From NCBI GenBank assembly GCA_030524175.1, contig JAUNHC010000005.1, positions 110,506 to 174,505 of the forward strand: 64,000 nucleotides of DNA, given 5' to 3'. A program made the position numbers and the translations under genes. Positions 1 to 9,607 of the stretch are shown here, piece by piece (positions within the stretch are counted from its first letter, which is position 1; every line of letters starts with the position of its first letter). The notes beneath the pieces were generated by a model. The model made no database searches and was not told the origin of the DNA. It saw only the letters and a program-made list of their open reading frames with translations. This DNA comes from Eubacteriales bacterium (lineage in GTDB: Bacteria; Bacillota; Clostridia; Lachnospirales; Lachnospiraceae).

Positions 1-765
1 TCCTCAGACGGGCAGGAAATGTTCGATGCATCCGATGAGATATACGAACATATCCTCTGCAGTATCTGCCCCGTAAAACTGTCAAAGGCAGGGTTATGCT
101 ATAATGCCGAGACAAACAGTATCAGTGACCGTATCAGAGACTGGATCGTGGAAATGCCTGACCTTGGATTCCTCTTCCCCCTCTTCAACGACAGGAGCAC
201 AGACATCCACGGTGTCCTTTATTACTCCAAAAATGCCGAAGAGCTTCGAACTTCCTTTGTGGATGAAATATTTGGCTGCAATCCGCCCCTTTCGGCAGGC
301 GGCCAGCGGGATTCCTTTAATGCTCTGGTAGAAGAGACCCTGGGAGACTCCTGCAAATATGACACTGTAATAAATATCCATGAGAAACTTAATGAACTTA
401 TAGAGGCCCAGAAGGACGAACCTGAACCTGTGGTTCTGACAAAGTCTGAGGTGAAGCGGCTGTTTGAAGAAAGCGGTGTGGAGGATGAGAAGCTGGAAAC
501 CTTTGACCAGCAGTACGAAGTCACCGCGGGGGAAAAATCTTCTCTGGTAGCCTCCAACATTACAAACACGAAACGCTTTGAGATCAAGACTCCCGATGTT
601 GTGATCCATGTGGACCCGGAACGGGCAGACCTGGTGGAGACCAGAGTTATTGACGGCCGGAAATGCCTTATCATCCCTATGGAGGACAATGTGGAAGTGA
701 ACGGTATCAGAGTACATATGAATGAACAGAACAGCTTTAATGAAGAGGAGACTTTTGATGAATAG
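1..765 (+). CDS. DUF4317 family protein, 5' end cut by window
   Basis: The reading frame is open from base 1, so the N-terminus lies outside the window; 254 codons are visible. The protein is acidic and soluble with no membrane segment. It matches my memory of the DUF4317 family, a conserved Firmicutes (largely Lachnospiraceae) cytoplasmic protein of unknown function and roughly 400 residues. The stop overlaps the start of the following HAD phosphatase by 8 bases, which suggests translational coupling and one transcript. No catalytic motif is recognised. The family call rests on overall sequence resemblance, not on a diagnostic motif. Confidence 0.65.
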   Translation, partial: SSDGQEMFDASDEIYEHILCSICPVKLSKAGLCYNAETNSISDRIRDWIVEMPDLGFLFPLFNDRSTDIHGVLYYSKNAEELRTSFVDEIFGCNPPLSAGGQRDSFNALVEETLGDSCKYDTVINIHEKLNELIEAQKDEPEPVVLTKSEVKRLFEESGVEDEKLETFDQQYEVTAGEKSSLVASNITNTKRFEIKTPDVVIHVDPERADLVETRVIDGRKCLIIPMEDNVEVNGIRVHMNEQNSFNEEETFDE

Positions 766-1567
766 TGATAAGAAAATATTATTTTTTGATATAGACGGTA
801 CATTGCTGACTCCCCATCCCTTCACCGTTCCCGACAGTGCAAAACGTGCTCTTACCAAAGCCAGGGAACAAGGACACCTGGCCTTCATCAACTCCGGACG
901 GACCATGGCCATGATTCCCCGGGAAATTAAAGAGCTGGGATTTGACGGATATGTGTGCGGATGCGGCAGCCAGATTTATATGGACGGACAGCTCCTTTAC
1001 TCCAGTACCATTCCCAATGAACTCTGCCGGGAAACTATAAAAACAGTACGTCAATGCAAAGTTGCTGCCTTTTTTGAGTGCAGTGACAAGATTCTATATG
1101 ACGGTTGTGCAACTGCCCAGTCCTCTGTTATTGAGAGGCTAAAACAAACAGTTTCCGTAGAAGATCTGTCCCTGTACGATCCGCAGAAAGAAAAGACTTA
1201 TACTTTTGACAAATTCCTTGCTTTTCTCCAGCCGGAATCTGACGGGGAATCCTTTAAGGCATTCTGTGAGGAAAACTTCGTATATTTCGACCATGGAAAC
1301 CATACCTACGAAGTAACACAAAAGGGCTGCAGCAAAGCTACAGGAATACGTTTCCTTCTCCATCATCTGGGACTTCCTCTTGAGAGCAGTTATGCCTTCG
1401 GAGACAGCACCAATGACCTGCCAATGCTCAAATATGCGGGAAACAGTATAGCCATGGGCAATGCCATGGATGAAATTCTACCCTACTGCACTTATCAGAC
1501 AACGGATATCACTGACAATGGTATTTATAATGCCCTGTCACACTTCGGACTGATGGGCCAGGGGTGA
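758..1567 (+). CDS. Cof-type HAD-superfamily phosphatase
   Basis: The 269-residue protein has the HAD hydrolase motifs: DIDGT at residues 11-15 (nucleophile Asp11), a motif II Ser/Thr within FINSGRT near 43-49, and a C-terminal GDSTND motif near 215. A large cap between them is typical of the Cof/type IIB subgroup, which dephosphorylates sugar phosphates, phosphorylated vitamins or similar small molecules; the exact substrate cannot be read from sequence. A longer frame opens at 722, but the ATG at 758 has GAAGAGGAG about 8 bases upstream and gives the usual N-terminus directly before motif I. It overlaps the preceding gene by 8 bases. Confidence 0.88.
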   Translation: MNSDKKILFFDIDGTLLTPHPFTVPDSAKRALTKAREQGHLAFINSGRTMAMIPREIKELGFDGYVCGCGSQIYMDGQLLYSSTIPNELCRETIKTVRQCKVAAFFECSDKILYDGCATAQSSVIERLKQTVSVEDLSLYDPQKEKTYTFDKFLAFLQPESDGESFKAFCEENFVYFDHGNHTYEVTQKGCSKATGIRFLLHHLGLPLESSYAFGDSTNDLPMLKYAGNSIAMGNAMDEILPYCTYQTTDITDNGIYNALSHFGLMGQG

Positions 1568-1851
1568 TTTTAAGCTGTATAGCCTGAACAGGGATTCTGC
1601 CAACAGCCATAAGCCACAGCAGTTTCTCTTGGTATACAGAATTAGGCCTTAAATTTTGTGAATTATTCCGCCAGACAAATTCTATGTATTTTGTTCTATT
1701 CCAGGCAGTTGTGTAGTATAATATAAAGTGGTTCTGTCCTGTGTTCCAGTACAAGCATACTGGCCAGATTATATTAAATCTGTACACTGGCAGCCCCTTT
1801 ATCCGGGCTGTGACACAACTTCGGAACAAATAATTCCAATGGTGATAATAC

Positions 1852-2934
1852 ATGAATATTGTAAACAAAATAAAAAATACTGTATTCATAAACAGTTGTA
1901 CCAGATGTACACCTCATTACTTTACCTTGGTCATGCAATGGTCCTATTGGCTTATAATACTGTATTTTTTCTGCTATATTATCTTTACTGTGTACTTTGG
2001 CCTATCCATATATGGCGCTATTATAACTCCCTGGATACTGGCAGCCATCGTGTCTTTACATTTTATACGGCGTTTTCCCGGCCGGCGCCATCTGTTTCTT
2101 TATACCATCCTGCTTTTAAGCTGGCTGATATTTTTTGTGATCAATTTCGGATGGGACTGCGGAGGCCAGCATTTTATCATGCCTCTTATGGTCATTGTCT
2201 TTTTTTCTATATATGATACCATCCCCCGGAAGCTGTTGTTCCTGGGAATCCTTTTTGCATTAAGGCTGTATTTATTTTTTTATTGTATGAACCATACTCC
2301 CATTATCCAGTTGTCTGCTGTATCCAATGCTGTGCTCCAGATAATGAATACTTCTTTTATTTTTATACATATGGCTGTGGTCTGTCTGATTTTCAGCACA
2401 AATATTCAAAATGCAGAAAAACAGCTTATGATCTACAACCAGGAGCTTCAGAAACAAGCTTGCACAGACCCTCTTACCACTCTCCATAACAGAAGGTACA
2501 TGATGGATCTGTTGGAAAACCAAACCTCTGTAAAGCCTCATGACAGGTTTTGTGTTGCACTGGGGGATATTGATTTATTTAAAAAGATAAACGACACCCG
2601 GGGACATAATTTCGGTGACTTGGTTCTTAGGGAACTGGCTGAATTATTTAAAGATTCAGTCAAAGACAAAGGGTATGTGTGCAGATGGGGCGGTGAAGAA
2701 TTTTTCTTTTTCCTTCCTGATATGAATCTTGACCAGGCAAGCGAGTTTATAAACAGTTTGAATATCGCGGTGTCCAAACTCCCCATTCACGACAACGGCG
2801 ATCCTATCCATGTGACCATGACCTTCGGGGTGGAAGAATATGATTACCAATCCAGTCTCACCAATTTGATAAAAAGTGCAGATGACAAACTGTATTATGG
2901 TAAAAAACACGGAAGAAACCGTGTTATTTTCTAA
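1852..2934 (+). CDS. Membrane-bound GGDEF diguanylate cyclase
   Basis: The protein has 360 residues. Residues about 20-185 hold roughly five or six hydrophobic membrane segments with no recognised sensor fold. After a short coiled linker comes a GGDEF domain (about 205-360) with the active-site loop GGEEF at 280-284 and the upstream metal-binding D-x-D segment (GDIDLF). The acidic residues needed for c-di-GMP synthesis are present, so it is probably active. The RxxD inhibitory site expected just before the loop is not seen. It is monocistronic and faces the foldase gene across a shared terminator. A TATAAT at 1717-1722 lies upstream but has no good -35. The rest of the 284-base upstream gap shows nothing else. 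Confidence 0.88.
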   Translation: MNIVNKIKNTVFINSCTRCTPHYFTLVMQWSYWLIILYFFCYIIFTVYFGLSIYGAIITPWILAAIVSLHFIRRFPGRRHLFLYTILLLSWLIFFVINFGWDCGGQHFIMPLMVIVFFSIYDTIPRKLLFLGILFALRLYLFFYCMNHTPIIQLSAVSNAVLQIMNTSFIFIHMAVVCLIFSTNIQNAEKQLMIYNQELQKQACTDPLTTLHNRRYMMDLLENQTSVKPHDRFCVALGDIDLFKKINDTRGHNFGDLVLRELAELFKDSVKDKGYVCRWGGEEFFFFLPDMNLDQASEFINSLNIAVSKLPIHDNGDPIHVTMTFGVEEYDYQSSLTNLIKSADDKLYYGKKHGRNRVIF

Positions 2935-2940
2935 ACAGAC

Positions 2941-2970
2941 AGGGCATGTCCAACTTACCGGACATGCCCT
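2941..2970. terminator. Bidirectional terminator between convergent genes
   Basis: A perfect 11-base inverted repeat (AGGGCATGTCC / GGACATGCCCT) with an 8-base loop lies between two convergent stops. It is flanked by A-rich sequence on the left and T-rich on the right, so it can act on both strands. Confidence 0.85.
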
Positions 2971-2985
2971 GTTTCTCACTGATCA

Positions 2986-4260
2986 TTACTCTGCATCATC
3001 AGTATTTTCTGTTGTACTGTTATCCTCTGCATCTGCACCAGTGTTGTCTGATGTGTTGTCATCGGTGTTTTCTGCTGTATCTTCCTCTGTGTCAGCGCCA
3101 TCTGTATCGCCGCCTTCGTTCTCAGCATCCGCGTTTTCTGCGTCTTCCTCAGCAGCATCTTCCGTTCCTGCCGTGGTTTCCTCCTGCGGTGTTTCCTCTG
3201 TACTTTCAGGAGCAGCCAGAGTAAAGGTGTGGGTATCAGTGATCTTCAAAGTTTTCAGTACCTTATCCTCAACCTTGATGTCAGCTTCATCCATCCATTT
3301 ATCTGTAGTCTCTGTATAGAACTCATTCTCTTTCGTTGATTTAAGAGAAGCTTTCTTGGACTCAGTTGCATCCTCATCCAGTTCTTTGTCAAGTCTTACA
3401 ATATAATAGCTGGTGTCTGTCTCTATCAATTCAGGAGAAACTTCTCCCTCCTTCAGTTCTCTTAAGGCTGTGATCACCTGCTCCGGATATGCGGAAGAGC
3501 TTGCATCCTCGTCTTCGCTCTCATTTGTAGTGAAAGTTCCTTCCAGGGCTGTGTAGCTTTCATCCACTTCTTTTGCTGTCTCAGACATATCGGCTGAGGG
3601 ATCTTCTTTTACCTTATCAAGAATTTCCTGGGCCTGCTCTTTCTTTTTCGCAATATCTTCCTCTGTCAGTTCTTCACCGCTGGTGGATACGCTGACATAG
3701 GTAAAGGCAGACTGCTGTGCCTCTTCATCTGTGATTTCCACATTTGCCTCAGCCACTATGGCATCATGCACTCTCTCCCGGTAAGTCTCCAATTCAAGAA
3801 GTGTCTTCACCTGGTCCTCAGTCACTGCCAGAGCTTCTAAAGCTTCTTCATTATTTGCCGCCATAAAAGCTGCTGCTGCATCAGCGATCGCGGTCTGATC
3901 CTCTTCTGTGACCTCCACATTGTAATCACCGGCTTTTTCCTTAAGAATATACATAAGCTCTATCTGCTCAAGAACCTGCTTTACTGCCTGGTCACCGTAA
4001 GTTTCCCCTGACTCCTCATCAACTTCCTGGTCCCAGATCCCTGCCGCTGCACCTCCCATAAGGCTCTTATACATAGCATCTGTCTGAGCCTGCTGCTGCC
4101 GTGCTGCCAAGCTTACAACCCCCATAGGGATTTCTGTACCGTCAACCGTTGCTACTGTCTTTGTACCATCTAATTTTTTGTCTCCGCATCCCGTAAGCAT
4201 TCCTGCGGCCATCACTCCGGCCAGGGCTGCTACGGCTGTCCTTTTAGCTATTTCTCTCAT
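2986..4260 (-). CDS. PrsA/SurA-like foldase lipoprotein with acidic tail
   Basis: The ATG at 4260 has GGAGG five bases upstream; the frame continues to 4272 but that start would overlap its own ribosome site. The 424-residue product begins with a lipoprotein signal (MLTGC, lipid Cys at 25). The next ~150 residues are helical, like the SurA/PrsA N-terminal domain, and a divergent parvulin-like segment follows (roughly 205-310). Such proteins help exported proteins fold outside the membrane. The parvulin part lacks well-kept signature residues, so PPIase activity is uncertain and a pure chaperone role is possible. The last ~75 residues are an Asp/Glu/Asn/Thr-rich low-complexity tail. A promoter lies 72 bases upstream. 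Confidence 0.75.
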   Translation of the reverse strand: MREIAKRTAVAALAGVMAAGMLTGCGDKKLDGTKTVATVDGTEIPMGVVSLAARQQQAQTDAMYKSLMGGAAAGIWDQEVDEESGETYGDQAVKQVLEQIELMYILKEKAGDYNVEVTEEDQTAIADAAAAFMAANNEEALEALAVTEDQVKTLLELETYRERVHDAIVAEANVEITDEEAQQSAFTYVSVSTSGEELTEEDIAKKKEQAQEILDKVKEDPSADMSETAKEVDESYTALEGTFTTNESEDEDASSSAYPEQVITALRELKEGEVSPELIETDTSYYIVRLDKELDEDATESKKASLKSTKENEFYTETTDKWMDEADIKVEDKVLKTLKITDTHTFTLAAPESTEETPQEETTAGTEDAAEEDAENADAENEGGDTDGADTEEDTAENTDDNTSDNTGADAEDNSTTENTDDAE

Positions 4261-4331
4261 TTCTTCCTCCATTGTTACCCTATTTCATTTGTCCGGGCAG
4301 AAAAATGTCTGCTCAGACTATATTAGTAAAT

Positions 4332-4360
4332 AGTATAAACTTTTTTTGTGTTTTGAGCAA
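4332..4360 (-). promoter_or_regulatory. Probable sigma-A promoter of the foldase gene
   Basis: On the minus strand, TTGCTC and TATACT are separated by exactly 17 bases, about 70 bases before the foldase start. This is a prediction from consensus matching. Confidence 0.6.
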
Positions 4361-4441
4361 GATAATTCGGGAAAATACAAAATATTTCACAGATTCCACA
4401 TAAAACAATTCAACAAGCCTGAACTGTTGCAATCCCACACA

Positions 4442-7400
4442 CTACTCTTCCACCAGTTCCAGCAGTTCTCCCGCAAATTCGGTCAACGCACTGATTATAT
4501 TTCCCTGGTATTCCAACAGGAATTTCGGTTCCTGCTCTGCCTTAAACTGCAGGCCTCTGCGGTACTTTTCCATAAGTTTTGGGATTCCTGCAGGATTAAG
4601 CCTTGCCTTCTCATACAGGGTGATGCGGACTTCTTTTCCCATCTGTTTTATCTCTGTCACATATGCCTGATGAGCCAAAGCTTTCAGCCTGGCAATTGCC
4701 AGAAGGTTTAAAACAGCCTTTCCCGGCTCACCGAAACGGTCCAGAAGTTCTTCCAGCATATCATCGTAATCCTGCTGTGTCTCTATCCCTGCAATACGTT
4801 TATAGATGTCCAGCTTCTGGAATTCATTTCCGATATAGGAATCCGGAATAAATGCATCCATGTACAAATCTATGGTAGTCTCAAAGTCTTCCATGGTGTG
4901 GATTCCTCTGGCCTCCTTGACGGCTTCGCTTAACATTTTACAGTACAGATCATAACCAACCGCATTCATGTGTCCGTGCTGCTGGGCTCCCAGAAGGTTT
5001 CCTGCTCCTCTAAGCTCCAGATCCCGCATGGCGATCTTGAACCCGCTGCCTAAATCTGTATACTCCCTGATTGCAGCCAGACGTTTCTCCGCAGTTTCTT
5101 TCAGCATCATATTGGTGCGGTACATAAGAAAGGCATAGGCCGTTCTGTTTGACCGCCCGATCCGCCCGCGGAGCTGATAAAGCTGAGAAAGCCCGTACCT
5201 GTCTGAGTCGTGGATGATCATAGTGTTTACATTGGAAATATCCAGCCCTGTCTCAATGATCGTGGTGGAAACTAAAACATCAATGTCCCCGTTGATAAAC
5301 CCGAACATTACATTTTCAAGCTCTCTTTCACTCATCTGTCCGTGGGCAAAATCCACTCTTGCATCCGGGACGAGTTTAGATATTTTAAGAGCAACCTCAG
5401 CAATATCGTTTACCCGGTTATACACATAATAAACCTGTCCGCCCCTGCGCATTTCACGGTTTATGGCCTCCCGCACCGTCTCCTCATCATATTCCATCAC
5501 ATAGGTCTGAATGGGCATACGGTCCATAGGCGGTTCCTCCAGCACACTCATATCCCGGATACCGATAAGGCTCATATGAAGGGTTCTGGGAATGGGTGTG
5601 GCTGTCAGTGTGAGCACATCCACATCCTTTTTCAACTGTTTGATTTTTTCCTTATGGGCCACGCCAAAACGCTGCTCTTCGTCAATGATCAGAAGCCCCA
5701 GATTCTTATACTGTACATCCTTAGAAAGGACACGATGGGTGCCAATTACAATATCCACCTGTCCTTTTTTCAGATCCTCAATGGTTTTCCTCTGCTGGGC
5801 AGCCGTGCGGAAACGGCACAGAAGCTCCACTCTCACCGGAAACTCCTTCATACGCTGGACAAAGGTATTATAATGCTGCTGGGCAAGAATAGTAGTAGGT
5901 ACAAGGTAAACTACCTGACGGCTCTCCTGTACAGCCTTAAAAGCCGCACGCAGGGCAACCTCTGTCTTCCCGTATCCCACGTCACCGCACACAAGACGGT
6001 CCATGATCTTCTTACTCTCCATATCACGCTTGGCATCCTCAATGGCTGTAAGCTGGTCCTCTGTCTCCTCGTAAGGGAACATTTCCTCAAACTCTCTCTG
6101 CCATACTGTGTCCGGGCCGCAGACATAGCCTTCCTTTTCCTGGCGGACAGCGTACAGCTCCACCAGTTCTTTGGCAATATTCCGTACAGCACCCCGCACC
6201 CGGCTCTTTGTCTTGTTCCACTCCTGGGTGCCCAGCTTGTTAAGCTTGGGCGCTTTCTCCGTATCGCCTCCGGCATATTTCTGCAGAGCATCCAGCTGTG
6301 TTGCCAGGATATAAAGGTTACTGCTTCCCCGGTACTCAATCTTAATATAATCCTTGACGATTTTGTCTACTTCCACCTTTTCAATACCGCGGTAAATTCC
6401 AAGGCCGTGTTTTTCATGGACAACAAAATCTCCGATGGACAACTCGGAAAAATCCTGGATACGCTGCCCGTTATACGTCTTTTTCTTCTTCTTTTTCTTC
6501 TGCTCCTGACCGAAAATATCTGATTCGGTCATCACGGCAAATTTCACCAACGGATATTCAAAGCCTTTTTTTGCATGGCCGTAGACAACCATGATCTCCC
6601 CCGGCAGGATCACACGGTCATAATCCTGCCCGAAAAAAGCATTGAGACCCTCATTCTGCAGATCCTTTGCCAGCCGCTCCGCCCTTGTCCTGGAACCACA
6701 CAGCAGGGCAATCTGATACCCTTGCTTCTTATACTGGGTCAAATCCTTCACCAACAGTTCGAAACTGCTGTTATATGAATTGACTGATTTTACAGTCAGA
6801 TTGAATTTGTCTGTGATCTTCCAACCGGACTGCCTGGGTTCCAAAGCACACAGAGCCGTACAGTTGCGCTTATTCAGACCGCTCTGAAGGGCATCAAACC
6901 CGCAAAGCCATTGCTGGGGAAGATTCTGCTCTCCTTTTTCTTCCCTGTGCAGGCGACTCTGACGGTACTCCTCCTCGATCCCCTGCCCTTTTTCTGACAG
7001 ATGGTTGGGTTCGTCAAGGAAAATCATCGTTTTATCTTTGGGGAAATACTGAAGAAAGGATACCATATCCTTTTCTCCCAGTTTCTCAGCAGCAGGATAA
7101 ATGGTTATTTCATCCAGATTCTCCAGGGAACGCTGGCTCTCCGCGTCAAAGCTTCTCACGGAATCTATCTCATCTCCCCACAGCTCAATCCTCCACGGAT
7201 TCTCTTCTGTGAGAGAGTAAATATCAATAATTCCTCCGCGGATGGAGAACTGACCCGGCATTTCCACCTGTCCCACACGCTCATAGCCCATCTCCACAAG
7301 GCTCTTTTTCAATGCCTCCAGATCCATGGGGCTGTCATTTTTAAATCGAAGAAGGCTCTTCCTGATACTCTCAAGGGGCATGAGGAAATCCATACAGCCG

Positions 7401-7759
7401 TCCACACTGGTCACCACCGTGACCTCCTCCTGTTCAAGAAGGGCTTTGATCACTCTCATCCGCTGGCGGATCAAAAGATTACCATGAATATCTGCCTGAA
7501 AGAACAGCAAGTCCTTGGCAGGATAATATAAGACAGATTTATCATAAAAGCGGTAATCCTCATAAAGCTCCTTGGCCCGCCTCTCATCCTCCGCCAGGAT
7601 CAAACGGCATGGAAAAAGCCCGGAAAGCCCATACATCATATGAGCTTTCTGGGACTCGATACATCCGGTTATCTGTATAACGCCTTGATTTTTTTTACTG
7701 CTCTTCCATATTTCTTCAAACTCTGCAAGATTATGCAGAGGCTGCAAAAAAGTTTTCAT
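4442..7759 (-). CDS. mfd: Transcription-repair coupling factor Mfd
   Basis: At 1105 residues this is near the usual length of Mfd, the ATP-driven translocase that removes stalled RNA polymerase and recruits UvrA/B. Seen in order: an N-terminal UvrB-homology region, a CarD-like RNA-polymerase interaction domain (the segment with GDFVVHEKHGLGIY), Walker A GDVGYGKTE near 596-604, DEEQ near 693, TATPIPRTL, and the superfamily-2 helicase C-terminal motif GRIGRSNR, then the TRCF C-terminal domain. A seven-lysine run sits just before the CarD-like domain. It starts at ATG 7759 with GAGAGG upstream and is followed by the foldase gene after a gap holding that gene's own promoter. Confidence 0.97.
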   Translation of the reverse strand: MKTFLQPLHNLAEFEEIWKSSKKNQGVIQITGCIESQKAHMMYGLSGLFPCRLILAEDERRAKELYEDYRFYDKSVLYYPAKDLLFFQADIHGNLLIRQRMRVIKALLEQEEVTVVTSVDGCMDFLMPLESIRKSLLRFKNDSPMDLEALKKSLVEMGYERVGQVEMPGQFSIRGGIIDIYSLTEENPWRIELWGDEIDSVRSFDAESQRSLENLDEITIYPAAEKLGEKDMVSFLQYFPKDKTMIFLDEPNHLSEKGQGIEEEYRQSRLHREEKGEQNLPQQWLCGFDALQSGLNKRNCTALCALEPRQSGWKITDKFNLTVKSVNSYNSSFELLVKDLTQYKKQGYQIALLCGSRTRAERLAKDLQNEGLNAFFGQDYDRVILPGEIMVVYGHAKKGFEYPLVKFAVMTESDIFGQEQKKKKKKKTYNGQRIQDFSELSIGDFVVHEKHGLGIYRGIEKVEVDKIVKDYIKIEYRGSSNLYILATQLDALQKYAGGDTEKAPKLNKLGTQEWNKTKSRVRGAVRNIAKELVELYAVRQEKEGYVCGPDTVWQREFEEMFPYEETEDQLTAIEDAKRDMESKKIMDRLVCGDVGYGKTEVALRAAFKAVQESRQVVYLVPTTILAQQHYNTFVQRMKEFPVRVELLCRFRTAAQQRKTIEDLKKGQVDIVIGTHRVLSKDVQYKNLGLLIIDEEQRFGVAHKEKIKQLKKDVDVLTLTATPIPRTLHMSLIGIRDMSVLEEPPMDRMPIQTYVMEYDEETVREAINREMRRGGQVYYVYNRVNDIAEVALKISKLVPDARVDFAHGQMSERELENVMFGFINGDIDVLVSTTIIETGLDISNVNTMIIHDSDRYGLSQLYQLRGRIGRSNRTAYAFLMYRTNMMLKETAEKRLAAIREYTDLGSGFKIAMRDLELRGAGNLLGAQQHGHMNAVGYDLYCKMLSEAVKEARGIHTMEDFETTIDLYMDAFIPDSYIGNEFQKLDIYKRIAGIETQQDYDDMLEELLDRFGEPGKAVLNLLAIARLKALAHQAYVTEIKQMGKEVRITLYEKARLNPAGIPKLMEKYRRGLQFKAEQEPKFLLEYQGNIISALTEFAGELLELVEE

Positions 7760-7859
7760 AGAAACCTCTCAGTCTTAAAATAATACAGTCCCGGCCAACA
7801 CTGGTCTGCACAGTCCCTTTCCCTTGCACGGCCCTGACAGGATAACTGCCGCAGAAATC

Positions 7860-8468
7860 TCATACTGTCCCGGTATCAGAGGACTGCGTTTTGGGATTTG
7901 CCGGCTTACGGTTGTATTCATTCATTGCTGTATCCGCACCTCTTGAAATTATAGTCTCCACAGCATCTCCGGCTCTGCTGATGGTCTCATCCACCAGCTT
8001 TCTGTCACTGTCTGTAAAACGGCTGAGCACATGATCAGCCAGATCCCATCCTTTAGGTTTTGCACCTACGCCTACTTTAATACGCAGAAATTTGTCTGTG
8101 CCCAGCTGACGGATAATATCCTTGATCCCATTATGCCCGCCTGCACTTCCCTGCTTGCGGATGCGGAGCTGGCCCGGGTCCAGGTCGATATCATCGTAAA
8201 TAACTATCATCTCTGTCTCAGGGTCTATTTTAAAATAATTCGCCATGTCCCGCACTGGTCCGCCGCTTAAATTCATAAAGGAAAGAGGCTTCATGAGTAT
8301 CACCTTCTCACCGCCTATGATCCCTTTTCCGTACATGGCATTAAACTTTACCCCGCCCTGAGGAACCCGGTGTTTCTCCACCAGGTAATCAATGGTATCA
8401 AAGCCCATGTTGTGCCGGGTAGCCTCGTACTGTCTTCCGGGGTTGCCTAAACCAACTATTAAATACAT
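7860..8468 (-). CDS. pth: Peptidyl-tRNA hydrolase
   Basis: The 202-residue protein has the Pth signature: GLGNPGRQYE near the N-terminus (Asn9), RHNMGF with the catalytic His at 19, the KPLSFMNLSG segment, and VIYDDIDLDPG with the conserved Asp near 93. It releases tRNA from prematurely dropped peptidyl-tRNA in the cytoplasm. Gene order pth-mfd is a common Firmicutes arrangement. The start at 8468 has GAGGAGA 5 bases upstream, and the gene begins 13 bases after the preceding GTPase stop, so the two are probably cotranscribed. Confidence 0.96.
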   Translation of the reverse strand: MYLIVGLGNPGRQYEATRHNMGFDTIDYLVEKHRVPQGGVKFNAMYGKGIIGGEKVILMKPLSFMNLSGGPVRDMANYFKIDPETEMIVIYDDIDLDPGQLRIRKQGSAGGHNGIKDIIRQLGTDKFLRIKVGVGAKPKGWDLADHVLSRFTDSDRKLVDETISRAGDAVETIISRGADTAMNEYNRKPANPKTQSSDTGTV

Positions 8469-8481
8469 ATGCTCTCCTCAC

Positions 8482-9432
8482 CTAATTAAAGTACACCATC
8501 TCTTCTTCTAAGGGTTCACAAGGCTCTATGTGTTCCGCATAGAGCACGATCCCGTCGCCCTGGTATTCCATCCTTCTCTCAAAAGCAACCTTCGCAGTGA
8601 CATCCACCCATTGGCCTTCCGCAAGCTTGGGGGCATAAGCACTTTTCGTCACATACCCAAGGAATGTGGTGTCGTCGGCACAGCAGGTCATAGCTGTACG
8701 TCCCGGCACAAAAAATTTGCTTCCCATTCCCTTTGGCTTAAGAGCCCGGCCTTTAAAGTGTACGGTTTTCCCCACGTAAGTTTCCGGGTTATCCATAGCA
8801 TCCACAAACCAGATGCCGTAATCCTCCGGCAGAATATCTATGACGTCAGCATTTACATCAAAAGGCATCTCATCCTGGAAAATATCATCCAATTCGCCTT
8901 CCTCATCTTCAAAAATGATCTCAGCCCGCTGGTTTGCCACCTTGATCCCTCTGCGGTAGGAAGGAAGAGGATCTCCCTTTTTGCAGCGGTTAAAAACTAC
9001 CATATCGGCATTCCGCACCATATCCATGAAAATAGATTTCATATTTGCCATAAATATCTGGAAGGTACTGGCATCCACACAGGTGATACGCTGCTCAATA
9101 CCCCATCCTTCCGGCATCTTCATCTGTTCTAACTTGCTTACCAGCCACATGCCGTTATATTCAATGATCACACGTTCCGGCTGGTGGATAATATCCAATG
9201 AAGCAAGCCTTTCAGGAGTCAGATCTTCCTCCTTTTCTATTACTTCAATAACCGTGTTTGCCGCCTCCATGGCTTCCAGATCATATTCTGCTTCCCCTTC
9301 CTCGCAGAGAATAAGCAAAGTCTTACCGTCAATAAAAAAATAATCCTGCTGAATGGTAAAATTGAGAAATGAAGTTTTGCCGCTTTCCAAAAAGCCGCTG
9401 ATCAAATATATGGGAACTCTGATTTCGTCCAT
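8482..9432 (-). CDS. G3E-type GTPase with TIGR03943-like C-terminus
   Basis: The 316-residue protein has a P-loop GFLESGKTS at residues 13-21, as in CobW/HypB/UreG (G3E) GTPases, but the zinc-type CxCC motif of its neighbour is absent. The C-terminal ~90 residues (from YVGKTVHFKG) form a beta-rich domain containing TAMTCCADDT and resembling the TIGR03943/DUF1980 family. G3E enzymes hand metals to target proteins. The target here is unknown, although pairing with a histidine-rich CobW protein suggests zinc or another metal. The Lys and Thr of the P-loop are intact. Metallochaperone function is inferred from family and context. Confidence 0.75.
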   Translation of the reverse strand: MDEIRVPIYLISGFLESGKTSFLNFTIQQDYFFIDGKTLLILCEEGEAEYDLEAMEAANTVIEVIEKEEDLTPERLASLDIIHQPERVIIEYNGMWLVSKLEQMKMPEGWGIEQRITCVDASTFQIFMANMKSIFMDMVRNADMVVFNRCKKGDPLPSYRRGIKVANQRAEIIFEDEEGELDDIFQDEMPFDVNADVIDILPEDYGIWFVDAMDNPETYVGKTVHFKGRALKPKGMGSKFFVPGRTAMTCCADDTTFLGYVTKSAYAPKLAEGQWVDVTAKVAFERRMEYQGDGIVLYAEHIEPCEPLEEEMVYFN

Positions 9433-9463
9433 AATGTCCTTCCCTTCTGTTTTATGATAAGCC

Positions 9464-9607
9464 GTAACTATTCAGTACCTTCATAGTTACCGCTCCGCGA
9501 TGCACAGAAATGATGCAGAATGCATCATTTCGCGCTTGTATGCCTCGGTATTTTCATGCATAAATGCATGAAAACACCTCGCGGAATACTGCCTGCCGAA
9601 TAGTTAC
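9464..9607. repeat. Nested inverted-repeat element between the two GTPase genes
   Basis: A 144-base stretch is bounded by GTAACTATTC (9464-9473) and its exact complement GAATAGTTAC (9598-9607). Inside are two further perfect hairpins: AAATGATGCA/TGCATCATTT (9508-9530, 3-base loop) and TTTTCATGCAT/ATGCATGAAAA (9551-9574, 2-base loop), plus another ATAGTTAC at 9483-9490. The right arm covers the stop codon of the CobW-like gene. It resembles a small non-coding palindromic repeat rather than a simple terminator. Confidence 0.7.

Noticed and set aside
94-912. A minus-strand frame of 272 codons at the left edge
   Set aside because: It overlaps the DUF4317 and HAD genes in antisense and has no ribosome site.
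2656-2979. Minus-strand frame opposite the GGDEF domain
   Set aside because: It is antisense to a clear GGDEF domain and runs into the shared terminator.
5342-6523. A plus-strand frame of 393 codons in mfd
   Set aside because: It is a shadow of mfd in the opposite strand. The Mfd motifs all lie in the minus frame.
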